DNA of 64,000 nt from Candidatus Obscuribacterales bacterium (lineage in GTDB: Bacteria > Cyanobacteriota > Vampirovibrionia > Obscuribacterales > Obscuribacteraceae). Numbering within the stretch: position 1 is the first letter of the stretch; every line of letters begins with the position of its first letter. The stretch lies in NCBI GenBank assembly GCA_031292355.1, contig JARLHI010000048.1:186001-250000 (forward strand), read 5' to 3'. The notes beneath the pieces were generated by a model. The model made no database searches, had not been told where the DNA came from, and worked only from the letters and a program-made list of their open reading frames with translations. Positions 26,950 through 36,041 of the stretch are shown in pieces. The position numbers were made by a program, and so were the translations under genes.

Positions 26950-27961
26950 CTGGTGGTCTCATGCCATTGTCGCCACCGGGCATACCACCTGGCGGTTGCC
27001 CCATACCATTGCCACCGCCTGGCATACCACCTGGGGGGCCAAAGCCTCTACCTGGTCCACCAAAGTTGCCCTGTCCTTGATGAGGACGGCCAAAACCACC
27101 AGCACCGCCGCCAGGAGGTCCCTTGCGAAATGATGCATCTGGTGCCCCTCGAAAAAGTCTGGGCACAAACGGCCAGTTATCGGTCAATACGTAATAAAAA
27201 GTACCCTTCGGAAATTCTGGCGTGACACCGATGCGACCATTGAATTGGTCTAAGTCGCCAGCACCTGCCACAAGCTCATAATCACTAGAAAACGAGCCAT
27301 CGTAAGCGCCACCAGGAGAGTCGGCGCCGCCTGGGCGTGAGCCGCTTTTGAGGCGGTAACTGGATTTCATTTCCTTCAACCGACTGCGTGAGTTCTGTGG
27401 ATCGCTGTAGCAAAATGGTCCATAAATTGGATAACCATCGGCAGCCCAGCCAACCAGAACCATTTTATTGCGATAGTCCAGTTTGTTGAGCAAGCCCATG
27501 GGCAAGCCATGATAGTGATAAGCGCCGTTTGGTTGTACGTGGGCAAAATTTTGATCGACGCCGAGACTGCCGCGAGTAGCCATCATTCCTGATAGTGCTT
27601 CGTAATGCCAGCGCATGTCGTTGTTCCACAATTCAGCTGTGCCTGGAGCAAACATCACTCCGTTTATAGCCACGCCAAAATCATAGCCACGAGGCTGTTG
27701 CTCGACCTCAGTAGGATTAAGCGGAACTCGGTGATTATATTTTTGCGGCGAAATGGTATTTGGATTGCCTCGATTAGGAAATTGACCAGTGGCATGATTG
27801 GGAATGCCGTTCGAATCGATGTATCGATAATTCTCTTTGACGTAGATATTGCAGACGTTCTGGGCACTGGTCTGACCAAAAGCTAGCTGCATAGGCAGTC
27901 CTACAAATGCCCCAGTTAGACATAAAGTAGTCAATAAAACGAAGGCGTGTTTAGGCTGCAA
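26924..27961 (-). CDS. Secreted YHYH-domain protein with Gly/Pro/Met-rich tail
   Basis: The motif NGAYHYHGLP in the middle, with VLVGWAADGYPIYGPFCYSD after it, defines the YHYH domain. I prefer TTG 27961-27959, because GAGGAG lies 9 nt upstream and the product (345 residues) then begins with a clean signal peptide (HAFVLLTTLCLTGAFV, cut near AFG). A longer frame to 28057 would bury it. The last 70 residues are repeats of GGMPGG, PPGG and GRGFGPPGG, probably disordered. YHYH proteins are uncharacterised; the His-rich motif suggests metal binding. Paired with the HupE-like membrane gene. Confidence 0.75.
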   Translation of the reverse strand: MQPKHAFVLLTTLCLTGAFVGLPMQLAFGQTSAQNVCNIYVKENYRYIDSNGIPNHATGQFPNRGNPNTISPQKYNHRVPLNPTEVEQQPRGYDFGVAINGVMFAPGTAELWNNDMRWHYEALSGMMATRGSLGVDQNFAHVQPNGAYHYHGLPMGLLNKLDYRNKMVLVGWAADGYPIYGPFCYSDPQNSRSRLKEMKSSYRLKSGSRPGGADSPGGAYDGSFSSDYELVAGAGDLDQFNGRIGVTPEFPKGTFYYVLTDNWPFVPRLFRGAPDASFRKGPPGGGAGGFGRPHQGQGNFGGPGRGFGPPGGMPGGGNGMGQPPGGMPGGDNGMRPPGGPRGTDE

Positions 27962-28142
27962 TGCTTGTAACTCCTCTGCGGCAACGTGCTTTGACAGACA
28001 AAATCTGACTGGCTCCCTTAATGATACCCACTGTTGAGAAGGGACAATCGCGAGCACTGTAATGTCAGAAAATCCGTTTCTATGGACCTAAACAGACCCT
28101 GTGTGTTAATCTCGCAGTGAATCTCTACATCGACGTAAAGCC

Positions 28143-28565
28143 ATGCTCACAGTCACAAGCCGCATCAACATTCCCCTGAGCGAATTCGCTTTTACGTTCG
28201 CGCGCAGTGGTGGTCCTGGTGGTCAAAACGTCAACAAAGTAAATAGCAAAGCGATTTTACGTTGGTCCGTGACGACAAGCCCGAGTTTGCCAGAAGACGT
28301 CCGCTCGCGCTTTGAGACCAAGTTTGCCAGTCGACTGACGACTGAAGGAGACCTGGTTCTTTCCAGTCAAAGATATCGTGACCAGATTGGTAACTCACAA
28401 GATTGTCTGGACAAACTAAAAGAGATGTTGATGGAAGTCGCTGAAAGACCAATAATGCGCCGCGAAACACGCCCAACTTTGAACTCGAAAGTGCGCCGAG
28501 TGGAAACCAAGCGTGTCAATTCAGCCAAGAAACAAGGGCGCAGACAGCCCGCCGGCGACTACTAA
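28143..28565 (+). CDS. arfB: Alternative ribosome-rescue factor ArfB (peptidyl-tRNA hydrolase, GGQ protein)
   Basis: A 140-residue class-I release-factor-like protein. SGGPGGQNVNKVNSKAIL contains the GGQ motif that hydrolyses peptidyl-tRNA. There is no codon-recognition domain. The C-terminal tail is basic (VETKRVNSAKKQGRRQ), as in ArfB/YaeJ, where it enters the empty mRNA channel of stalled ribosomes. Length and order match the family. It is convergent with the GNAT gene, directly abutting its stop. Confidence 0.93.
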   Translation: MLTVTSRINIPLSEFAFTFARSGGPGGQNVNKVNSKAILRWSVTTSPSLPEDVRSRFETKFASRLTTEGDLVLSSQRYRDQIGNSQDCLDKLKEMLMEVAERPIMRRETRPTLNSKVRRVETKRVNSAKKQGRRQPAGDY

Positions 28566-29102
28566 CTAGAGAATTTTTTCGACGATAGTGACATCAAGCC
28601 AGCGGCCAAACTTAAAGCCGACTTCCTTCAGCCGACCGACTTCCGCAAAGCCGTATCTACTCATTAGCTTTAAACTGCCGATGTTTTCACTGCAAACGAG
28701 ACCGAGAACAGCATGATACCCCCGGTCTCTGGCGGCTTCAATGATCGCTTCGAACAATTTGCTGCCATAGCCAGCGCCAAGTTTTTGATTGTCAAAATAA
28801 ATGGAAACTTCAACCGTGTTGGCGTAAGCACAACGGCTGTGGTACGCAGACAAACTGGCCCAGCCAATTACAGCTCCTTCGTTTTCTAAAACCAGAATTG
28901 GATGCTGCGATTGCTCATGCTTTTGAAACCAGGTCAATCGCGCCGCCTCAGTTTCATCGTCCTCGGCGAAAGTAGCCGTCGAATTGTGCACATAGTGATT
29001 GTAAATGGCATTGATTGAAGATAAATCCGACTGCAATGCCTCTCGAATTAGGGCACCGCTTATAGTGTCACTGTGTTTAGATGAACCATCATTCATAGCC
29101 AA
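28566..29102 (-). CDS. GNAT-family N-acetyltransferase (phosphinothricin acetyltransferase-like)
   Basis: 178 residues. The N-terminal IREALQSDLSSINAIYNHYV and STATFAEDDETEA resemble Pat/Bar-type acetyltransferases. The acetyl-CoA loop is NQKLGAGYGSKLFEAIIEAA, and the late NIGSLKLMSRYGFAEVGRL is typical, with VGFKFGRWLDV at the end. Related proteins acetylate phosphinothricin, methionine sulfone or similar amino acid analogues; the substrate here is a guess. It is transcribed away from mrp, with 296 nt between. Confidence 0.88.
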   Translation of the reverse strand: MAMNDGSSKHSDTISGALIREALQSDLSSINAIYNHYVHNSTATFAEDDETEAARLTWFQKHEQSQHPILVLENEGAVIGWASLSAYHSRCAYANTVEVSIYFDNQKLGAGYGSKLFEAIIEAARDRGYHAVLGLVCSENIGSLKLMSRYGFAEVGRLKEVGFKFGRWLDVTIVEKIL

Positions 29103-29398
29103 AATTAAACCGCAACAAAGAAGAGAATTGACCTCCAGATATTACAGGCCAGCGAGCGACTGATCCAGTCTTTGCTTGATGTGTTCACTTTAATTGGAAT
29201 GCCAGCGGTTCTCACCAGAATGAGCTAGTCTCGTTTTATTATTGAGAATGAGTCAGCTTCAAAGCCCCTGCTTGCTAAGACGCTGTTTAGAAAGCCCTAA
29301 AAACGGCCCAACTTAGAGAATATTTGGTAAAGAACGAGGGTTGCTAAGGTCATTGCAGGATATGATCCGCTTGAATGAGTGACTGACAGGGTGAAGCA
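29103..29398. other. Non-coding gap between the GNAT gene and mrp
   Basis: About 300 nt with no credible frame on either strand. It must hold the divergent promoters of the acetyltransferase and mrp genes, but no convincing -35/-10 pair, dyad or RNA element was recognised. Confidence 0.4.
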
Positions 29399-30481
29399 AT
29401 GTTCGGCATCAAAAAAGAAAAATTAACTACAGATCAGGTAACAGCGGCTTTGCGCCAGGTGATGGATCCCGATTTGCACACAGACATCGTCACCCTCGGC
29501 ATGATTTCAGAAGTTAAAATCGAACTTCCCAAAGTCAGTTTCACATTGACTCTAACAACGCCCGCTTGCCCGGTCAAAGAAAAAATCGAGCAAGAATGCA
29601 GAGACGTTGTGATGAAGCTCGAAGGCGTCGAAGAAGTAGATTTGAAATCAGCAGCTAACGTTGCCGGCAATCGCAAAGTAAACGGCAAAGAACCTGTCGC
29701 TGGAGTGAAGCAAATCATCGCTGTAACTTCAGGCAAAGGCGGCGTCGGAAAAAGCACCGTTGCTGTCAATCTGGCATGCGCTCTATCACAACTGGGAGCC
29801 AAAGTGGGCATCCTCGATTGCGACATCACAGGACCGAACGTTCCTCTGATGATGGGCGTGGATGATTGCCAACCAACCGCTAAAGAAAACCGCATTGTGC
29901 CACCAGAAAATTATGGCGTGAAAGTAATTTCAATGGCATTTTTCGTATCGCGCGACACTCCAGTCATCTGGCGTGGACCAATGCTCGACAAAGCGATTCG
30001 TCAGTTCTTGCGTGATGTTGAATGGGGCGAATTAGATTATTTGATCGTCGACATGCCACCAGGCACAGGCGACGCGCAACTATCGATGGTACAGGCAACA
30101 AATCTCGCCGGCGGTGTGATTGTCACAACTCCACAAGACGTAGCCTTGCTCGACGGACGTAAGGGTCTGGCTATGTTCAAAGCAATGGATGTACCAGTAT
30201 TGGGCTTCGTTGAAAATATGAGCTATTTCACGCCACCAGGTTCTACTGAAAGATTTGAAATCTTCAGCCATGGTGGTGGCAAGAAGCTTGCTGAAGAAGC
30301 GAATGTTCCTTTCCTTGGTGAAATTCCGATCGACATTCAAATTCGCGAAGGCGGAGACAAGGGAGCACCAATTGTGGCGTCAAATCCAGAGCATTCGGTA
30401 AGCAAAGCATTTATGGAAATTGCCAAGCAAGTTGCAGCGCAAGTTAGCATCCAGAACATGGCTGTTGCTGCGAACAATTAG
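29399..30481 (+). CDS. mrp: Mrp/ApbC-family P-loop ATPase, Fe-S cluster carrier
   Basis: 360 residues: N-terminal DUF59 domain (VMDPDLHTDIVTLGMI, TTPACPVKEKI), then the P-loop ATPase with deviant Walker A SGKGGVGKST, ILDCDITGPNVPLMMG, and the switch YLIVDMPPGTGDAQLS. The region that carries CxxC in ApbC/Nbp35 reads NMSYFTPPGSTERFEIF here, so the cluster-bridging cysteines are absent. From memory, cyanobacterial Mrp proteins look similar. It probably moves or inserts Fe-S clusters, complementing the suf operon 11 kb upstream. A distinct transcription unit. Confidence 0.92.
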   Translation: MFGIKKEKLTTDQVTAALRQVMDPDLHTDIVTLGMISEVKIELPKVSFTLTLTTPACPVKEKIEQECRDVVMKLEGVEEVDLKSAANVAGNRKVNGKEPVAGVKQIIAVTSGKGGVGKSTVAVNLACALSQLGAKVGILDCDITGPNVPLMMGVDDCQPTAKENRIVPPENYGVKVISMAFFVSRDTPVIWRGPMLDKAIRQFLRDVEWGELDYLIVDMPPGTGDAQLSMVQATNLAGGVIVTTPQDVALLDGRKGLAMFKAMDVPVLGFVENMSYFTPPGSTERFEIFSHGGGKKLAEEANVPFLGEIPIDIQIREGGDKGAPIVASNPEHSVSKAFMEIAKQVAAQVSIQNMAVAANN

Positions 30482-30779
30482 GGCGGCGCGCGGTCGAAAG
30501 CTAAACAACAACAACAATGTCAGTAAATTTGCTTTTGAGACACAAGGCACATTATTTGTCGGTCGAAAATCGCATAATTATTCCAGGACTCCGTCGCAAC
30601 TGGTAAGCCAGGTGCATGCCCGCGACCTCTCCGTTGACTGCACAAAAGAAGGATTTTGTTCAGCTAGTCCGCATATAAGCGATAAGATGCGAAGGTGTAA
30701 TCGGAAATTCCTTAATGTATCCCCTCAAATACAACTCACTGCCAAGACTCATCGCGAACTCCTAATTCAACGAGAAACA

Positions 30780-31100
30780 ATGGTGTACGGAAATAGTTTG
30801 AAACGATTGTTTTTTATATCTTTGGCAGGCGGTTTCATTGCTTGGCTTGCTAGCGTATTTTACGTCTATTTCCTTACTTATCTTGGTTTTTGCTACACCC
30901 TCAGTGACCGAATCGAATTTTTAGCGACAGACAAGCCAGAAATCTTGGCTCAAGCCAGAATTTTGAAGGTGGAGTTTGGGAAAATTCTAGCGTTAAAGGT
31001 ACTGATAGATTTTAATCCTTATACTTTTTATTTAGGTGCACTTGTAGCTCTTGGTTCGGAATATTTTCTCAGAGTAAGAAACGCGGCTTTAAAATCATGA
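30780..31100 (+). CDS. Small two-TM membrane protein, unknown
   Basis: From ATG 30780 the 106-residue product has two hydrophobic helices: FFISLAGGFIAWLASVFYVY near 10-35 and a second near 75-95 (FYLGALVALGSEYFL), with a hydrophilic stretch between them. No family recognised. The same frame is open back to 30420 inside mrp, but those extra residues are compositionally unlike a protein, so I reject the long version. A 298-nt non-coding stretch separates it from mrp. Confidence 0.5.
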   Translation: MVYGNSLKRLFFISLAGGFIAWLASVFYVYFLTYLGFCYTLSDRIEFLATDKPEILAQARILKVEFGKILALKVLIDFNPYTFYLGALVALGSEYFLRVRNAALKS

Positions 31101-31308
31101 GCAAGTCACCGTTTGCAGAGGACAGTTTTCAGCACAAGAAGTTTCTAACCAATCATTCCTTGATAGACGAAAGAAGTATTCTGTTTAGTCAAGAAAAAAT
31201 ATTCATTTGAGCACGCAAATCTTATAACAAGCCATGTTGAAAAAAAACGAGTGTGACTTATACCGGTTAGGCTAGTATCAAAATCAGTGACTCAAAAGAG
31301 AAAAAACA

Positions 31309-32604
31309 GTGATAAATCGTCCGCAAGTGAATATGGGATACGAGCGTCGCTGGTTCCTTTTCATTCATAGCCTTGCGTTGTCAACATTGGCCGTTCAATT
31401 AGATCTAAATGCCGCTCACTCTCAGGCGACAGTGACAGAAACTTCCACTACTACTCAATCTCCGGCAGAGAACGAACTGGAACAACTAGTTAAACAAGCC
31501 GAGACCCTCGACGCTGAGAAAAAATATGAGGAGTCTTCAAAGCTTTGGCAACAGGTGGTCGCTATAGCGCCAAACAAACTTGATGGTCACTTCTGCTATG
31601 CCGTGGCCTTACACAGAGCTGGAAATCTGGTGAAAGCAGAAACTGAATACAAAGCTGCACTGAAGTGGAAAGCAGAAGAGCTGAACATTTTGTCGAACCT
31701 CGCTGATGCGTACAAAGAGGATAAAAAATTACCTGAAGCAATCGACACTTTAAAACAAGCCCTCGCCATTCAGCCGAATCCAGCTGCCGAACAGTTGCAT
31801 ATAAAACTGGCGGCCCTATTGGAAGAGACCGGCGCAACCGACGAAGCGATTGCGCAGTATCAGGTAGTTCTAGAGGCAGATCCCCGGAACGAGATAGCGT
31901 TGCATAATCTTGCAGGTCTCTTCCAAATTTCCGGGCAAATCAAGCAATCAATTGCCACTTGGAAGTGCTTTTTGAAATATTACCCCAAAGCTGAACAGAG
32001 CGCAGTTGTGCGCGACATCATCAAAGGGCTAAACGCCGTCGATGTCGCGGGCAAAAGCAACGACAATGCCAGCGACTACTATGAAGAAGCCACCAAAAAA
32101 TCGTTATTAAGATGGAAAACCGCAGTACCAATCAAGGTTTTTATCGCCCCTTCCGAGCAAATGAAAGGCAGTAAGCCACAATATTCGAAATACCTCGCCG
32201 ACGCTTTCGATGAGTGGACACTGGCTACACCGTCACTCAAATGGCAAAGAGTCGAATTTGCAAAAGATGCCGATGTGGTCTGTTACTACGTGACAGCGAT
32301 GCCGAAAGGGAGCATTTTCTCAACAAGCGAAGGCGGGCATTCCTCGTTAGTTGGAACAGAATCAGATCCACATATTATCGGAAGCGCGAAAGTGCTAATT
32401 AAGACTCTTTCTGCCGAGGGCGACAGCGTTAGCGATGAAGAAATCAGATCAGTTTGTCTGCATGAGGTCGGTCATACGCTGGGCCTAAATGGTCATTCTG
32501 GAAACCCGAAAGACGCAATGTTCTACAGCACCAGTCCACACCCAGTTGTCGAACTTTCAGCACGAGACAAATCGACGATAGCAAGACTCTATACATCAAA
32601 GTGA
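31309..32604 (+). CDS. Secreted TPR protein with matrixin-like zinc metalloprotease domain
   Basis: 431 residues. A signal peptide is followed by TPR units at about 50-240 (GHFCYAVALHRAGNLVKAET, ILSNLADAYKEDKKLPEAID, ALHNLAGLFQISGQIKQSI). A C-terminal protease domain carries HEVGHTLGLNGHS: zinc ligands H385 and H389, catalytic E386 and a third His at 396. This is the metzincin motif with one extra residue before the last His. A Met in DAMFYSTSPHP may form the Met-turn. TPR plus matrixin suggests an exported protease that recognises protein partners. The start is GTG 31309; ATG 31333 is an alternative that keeps the signal peptide. Confidence 0.8.
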   Translation: MINRPQVNMGYERRWFLFIHSLALSTLAVQLDLNAAHSQATVTETSTTTQSPAENELEQLVKQAETLDAEKKYEESSKLWQQVVAIAPNKLDGHFCYAVALHRAGNLVKAETEYKAALKWKAEELNILSNLADAYKEDKKLPEAIDTLKQALAIQPNPAAEQLHIKLAALLEETGATDEAIAQYQVVLEADPRNEIALHNLAGLFQISGQIKQSIATWKCFLKYYPKAEQSAVVRDIIKGLNAVDVAGKSNDNASDYYEEATKKSLLRWKTAVPIKVFIAPSEQMKGSKPQYSKYLADAFDEWTLATPSLKWQRVEFAKDADVVCYYVTAMPKGSIFSTSEGGHSSLVGTESDPHIIGSAKVLIKTLSAEGDSVSDEEIRSVCLHEVGHTLGLNGHSGNPKDAMFYSTSPHPVVELSARDKSTIARLYTSK

Positions 32605-32710
32605 GCTTAAGTCGGCATGACCTGCACACTAACATTTAACGACGAAGTTTTTCACCCCCAAAAAGCCATGCAAGAATTTAAGTAGTTCAGTAAACACTTC
32701 AAATCAAATT

Positions 32711-33136
32711 ATGACCAAGCCGCTTAAAATTCTGGCAATTACTGCTGCAACAATTTCTATTGCTGCATTGGCTTTTTGTATTCTGGGAGCAGTTATGATC
32801 GGCGTTGGACTGAGTGAAGAAAGCGGGGCTAAGCAAAAAAGTGAAATATTATCACCGGGTGGGAAAGTTACTGCTATTGTCACAAATATCTCCGCTGACG
32901 CTTTATCATGTGACACCGTTACTATAGACATCAAATCGAATACTAGTGGCGAAGAGAAACACGTTGGTGATTTTTATGGTGTAGACGGTTTAGACGTTGC
33001 TTGGTCTAAAAACAACACTTTATCTATTAAATACTGGAACGCCAGGAACGCGAAATTCAGTGATCGATATATTGATGTGAACAAAGAAAATATTACCGTA
33101 GACGTGATTCCAGGCATAAAAGGAGCTCAGCCTTAG
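32711..33136 (+). CDS. Membrane-anchored small beta protein, tandem paralogue A
   Basis: 141 residues: an N-terminal TM helix (ILAITAATISIAALAFCILG), then an exported domain with SPGGKVTAIVTNIS, LDVAWSKNNTLSIKYWN and a final VDVIPGIK strand. The SPxGK start followed by a DVAW box recalls the DUF5412 group of uncharacterised anchored proteins, tentatively. The next gene encodes a clearly related protein. Confidence 0.6.
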   Translation: MTKPLKILAITAATISIAALAFCILGAVMIGVGLSEESGAKQKSEILSPGGKVTAIVTNISADALSCDTVTIDIKSNTSGEEKHVGDFYGVDGLDVAWSKNNTLSIKYWNARNAKFSDRYIDVNKENITVDVIPGIKGAQP

Positions 33137-33146
33137 AAGCTTGCTT

Positions 33147-33578
33147 ATGGCCAAAATAAAAGGAATACTAAAAATAATCGCAATTGCTTCTTTGGGGACC
33201 TGCATTTGTGGTGTTGCTCTACCAATCATAATGTTTATTTCGGATGTGTCTTCGGTGGAATATGAAACCGAGCGTTTGCCTGAAATAATCAAGGTATCAC
33301 TTGATGGGAAATATCTTGCCAAGGTTTATGACTCAAACTTCCAACCACCTTTTTGGACTTTTAGACCACTAAGATTGGCTGGAGTTTATATACAGCGAAG
33401 AGATACCAAGCAAGAGTGGTTAATAGCCCAACTAAAAGAACACATCTGGTTTAACACCGATGTTGCCTGGCAGACAGGTGATTCTATTGTGATTTTTTCA
33501 GATGCAACTATGAATATCAACCCGGTTGATATTGGTGGCAAAAAGATTGAAGTGAAAATCCTACCTGCACTTAAATGA
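33147..33578 (+). CDS. Membrane-anchored small beta protein, tandem paralogue B
   Basis: 143 residues from ATG 33147, 10 nt after the previous stop. It has the same plan as its upstream neighbour: a TM helix (IAIASLGTCICGVALPIIMF), SLDGKYLAKVYDSN, TDVAWQTGDSIVIFSD and a terminal VKILPALK. Shared spacing of the S-x-GK, DVAW and terminal P boxes indicates tandem duplication, although overall identity is low. Function unknown; probably exposed to the periplasm. Likely one operon with paralogue A. Confidence 0.6.
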   Translation: MAKIKGILKIIAIASLGTCICGVALPIIMFISDVSSVEYETERLPEIIKVSLDGKYLAKVYDSNFQPPFWTFRPLRLAGVYIQRRDTKQEWLIAQLKEHIWFNTDVAWQTGDSIVIFSDATMNINPVDIGGKKIEVKILPALK

Positions 33579-33666
33579 GCGTAGAGAAAGAATGTTGTGA
33601 AGGGTCAAAATTATAATTTTGAACATAGTCTCAAGACATAATCAAAGACTTGATTTACTGATCAAC

Positions 33667-34209
33667 ATGACCTTGGCACAGTGGTTGTTGGTCCAAGGTG
33701 TTTTAATAGAAGCAAGCGGTGCAAAAGGTTTCAATTTTAAAATGGAAAACTTCAGCATAGGGATAGGCGTCATTGGCCTGCTAATTGGTTTCGCAGTCAT
33801 CGCGTTCCGCTTCCGCTGCTACAAAACCAATGTAGACCATAGGCTTTGGCTCTTCATGACTTATGTTGGACTCTCTGGACTTTTAGGCGCAGGGCTTATT
33901 GCAGTGGGCTTTATCGACATTCCATCCCCCTACGACATTTGCTTTGCACTCATCATGTTTTCTTGGAATGTGGTTTCTGTCTTAGCCACATTCACAACGC
34001 CCCCACGCTGGTGTGCGTTCCCAATCAGCTACATTGTCCTGTGTTCACTTTTATGCATTTATTCAGTGACCGCAGCGGAGGAGACTCCCGAGCCATCCAG
34101 ACCCTTCGTATCGATCATTCTTTTCGGGGCAATATTGCTGATTGAGGCTTTAGTTATGCTAATTATTACGAGCTTGCGTCCCAAGGCGGCATCGCCCGAC
34201 AGCGCGTAA
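33667..34209 (+). CDS. Multi-pass membrane protein, unknown
   Basis: About 180 residues with roughly six hydrophobic helices (IGVIGLLIGFAVIAFRF, FMTYVGLSGLLGAGLIAVGF, ALIMFSWNVVSVLATF, SYIVLCSLLCIYSV, IILFGAILLIEALVMLIIT). Not recognised. ATG 33667 is taken as the start; a TTG at 33619 is an alternative, and neither has a clear RBS. It follows the tandem paralogues after about 90 nt on the same strand. Confidence 0.5.
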   Translation: MTLAQWLLVQGVLIEASGAKGFNFKMENFSIGIGVIGLLIGFAVIAFRFRCYKTNVDHRLWLFMTYVGLSGLLGAGLIAVGFIDIPSPYDICFALIMFSWNVVSVLATFTTPPRWCAFPISYIVLCSLLCIYSVTAAEETPEPSRPFVSIILFGAILLIEALVMLIITSLRPKAASPDSA

Positions 34210-34488
34210 AACTTAAAGCCGTCAAAGCCATGTATGGTCAAAGCCCGAAATTCGCTGCGATCCTACCAGAACAGACAGTTATTATTGAACTCGGACACGC
34301 CGGTGATGCATCATAATATCGACGATCCGCATCAACTGAGATCGACACAGATGCCACCACTTGCAATATCACATTAGACTCGTAACCGAGCAAACCAAAA
34401 AACAAATGGCAAACCTTGGCAAAAGTTTTCGGCCAGGGATTCGCCTGGTAAACTGGATTTCAATTGGTCGTCGAGTATAAATCGCATA

Positions 34489-35301
34489 ATGTCAAATACA
34501 GCGCCGGTTGCGACCCTATCTCTTGTTAGTTGGAATATCCAAACCGGTTCGGAAGCTCCGTTTATAGGAAATGGTTGGTCCAGGCGAAAAGCGGCCTTGG
34601 CGCATGCTTTGATCACCGAAGCCCCTGACATAATCTGTGTTCAAGAAGCAATGATAGGGCAACTTAAGGTCCTCGACTATCATCTGCCGGGTCATCAAAG
34701 AGTGGGAGTCGGTAGAGATGATGGAGCAGAGAAGGGCGAACACTGCGCCATTTTTTATCGGCGAGATAGACTTGTGGTGCAAGACGCAGGCACGTTCTGG
34801 CTAAGTGGCACGCCAGAGCGCCCATCACTTTCGGGTGATGTTATTTTCAGACGCATCTGCACCTGGGCTCTCTTCCTTGATCAGGAAACCGGCCAAGCCT
34901 GCAGTATTTTCAATACACACTTTCCGCTCAATCCGTTTGCACAAACAGCTGCTGCCGAATTGGTCCTTAAAAAGATGGCCGCGATTTGTCATGGCAGCAA
35001 GACGATCCTTGCGGGTGACTTCAATGCTGTACCTAGCAGTCCAAGCTGGAAATTGCTCCAACGATCGGGTTTACGCAACGCTGAAGACCTGGCCACTGGA
35101 AAACAGAGTTCGACATCCACATATCATGTCCGGGGCCGACCCTTATGTTGCATTGACGCAGTCTTTGTCTCCACTGGAATGACTGTGCGCAAACACCGAA
35201 TTCTTAACGCGTCTTATCACGGAGTTTGGCCTTCCGACCATTTCGGCACCTACATCGAATTTGAGATACCAGAGTTTCTCGAAAATGACTGTTTTCGATA
35301 G
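34489..35301 (+). CDS. Endonuclease/exonuclease/phosphatase (EEP) family protein
   Basis: 270 residues with the EEP signature in order: LVSWNIQTG (Asn), DIICVQEA (metal Glu), IFNTHFPLNP, ILAGDFNAVPSSP (DxN) and SDHFGTYIEF (Asp-His). Family members cleave phosphodiesters in DNA, RNA, lipids or sugar phosphates using Mg2+. No signal peptide, so it is likely cytoplasmic. The substrate cannot be told from sequence. Isolated gene with about 280 nt of apparently empty sequence on each side. Confidence 0.85.
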   Translation: MSNTAPVATLSLVSWNIQTGSEAPFIGNGWSRRKAALAHALITEAPDIICVQEAMIGQLKVLDYHLPGHQRVGVGRDDGAEKGEHCAIFYRRDRLVVQDAGTFWLSGTPERPSLSGDVIFRRICTWALFLDQETGQACSIFNTHFPLNPFAQTAAAELVLKKMAAICHGSKTILAGDFNAVPSSPSWKLLQRSGLRNAEDLATGKQSSTSTYHVRGRPLCCIDAVFVSTGMTVRKHRILNASYHGVWPSDHFGTYIEFEIPEFLENDCFR

Positions 35302-35584
35302 TGTTTACACTAAACCAGTTTGCCTGAACGAGATTTGAGGCAAGGCAAAAAAAAGGTCACTCAAGCATCATTTTTGGAAAAGTCCAACCCCTATGCTAAA
35401 AGATGACGACGTGACATAAAAGTCCCGATGGGTGTGCCACTACTGACGGTTACCAATCTTTGCTGACTTGCGACTACAAACTGAAGATTCAAAAGCGACT
35501 ATATCTGAAAGTCAGAGCCTCGAGCACTGACTGCTATTCCCATCGATAGCGATGCCGGCACCCTGATCGATGGCGCAGGTATCT

Positions 35585-36037
35585 TCAAGACGCGGTCATA
35601 AGATTGCCGGTCGCTCTTCGTCGACCGACCGAGATCTCCAATTCTTCGCCCAAGGCATTCACGACTCGCTCCGCCCTTTCGATCGAAATTCCATGATAGT
35701 CGTTTCGTTCGTCTCTAGAAACTTGAGATACGTCGACATTCAATCTCTTTGCGAGTTCCGACTGGGTAACACCATTGGCAATGCGCAAAGCAACCAAAAG
35801 CGGACCGATTTCATTCAGTTGTCGAATGATACCGAAATCACGTCGCTTTACGCGTTCATACCACTCGACCTCTTCTTTCAGCTGTTCGTGAAAGGACATG
35901 ACAGGCTCCATAGCAAGAACCAATTGTTCCTCAGGCAAATTACATTGTTCGAGCTTCTCACGCTGCGCCTGGATGACTTTTAAGTCTTCTTCCAGCCGCC
36001 TGAGGCATTCCTGATATTCAGCTTCTGTCTTGATCAT
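35585..36037 (-). CDS. XRE-type HTH regulator/antitoxin candidate
   Basis: 150 residues. A coiled-coil-prone N-terminal part (CLRRLEEDLKVIQAQREKLE and the following helix to about 75) precedes an HTH_XRE domain at about 82-140: LLVALRIANGVTQSELAKRL, VDVSQVSRDERNDYHGIS, ERAERVVNALG. It starts 4 nt after the stop of the nucleotidyltransferase-like gene, so the two are co-translated. A DNA-binding protein behind a nucleotidyltransferase-fold protein suggests a toxin-antitoxin type pair, with this protein as antitoxin and autorepressor. The function is inferred from architecture. Confidence 0.75.
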   Translation of the reverse strand: MIKTEAEYQECLRRLEEDLKVIQAQREKLEQCNLPEEQLVLAMEPVMSFHEQLKEEVEWYERVKRRDFGIIRQLNEIGPLLVALRIANGVTQSELAKRLNVDVSQVSRDERNDYHGISIERAERVVNALGEELEISVGRRRATGNLMTAS

Positions 36038-36041
36038 TACC

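Noticed and set aside
26930..27130. Short tandem repeats considered as a CRISPR or VNTR locus
   Set aside because: They are codon-phased Gly/Pro/Met repeats inside the YHYH gene, so they are explained by the protein tail.
30420..30779. Long N-terminal extension of the small membrane-protein frame
   Set aside because: It overlaps the 3' end of mrp in another frame, is compositionally unlike protein, and ATG 30780 starts a clean membrane protein.
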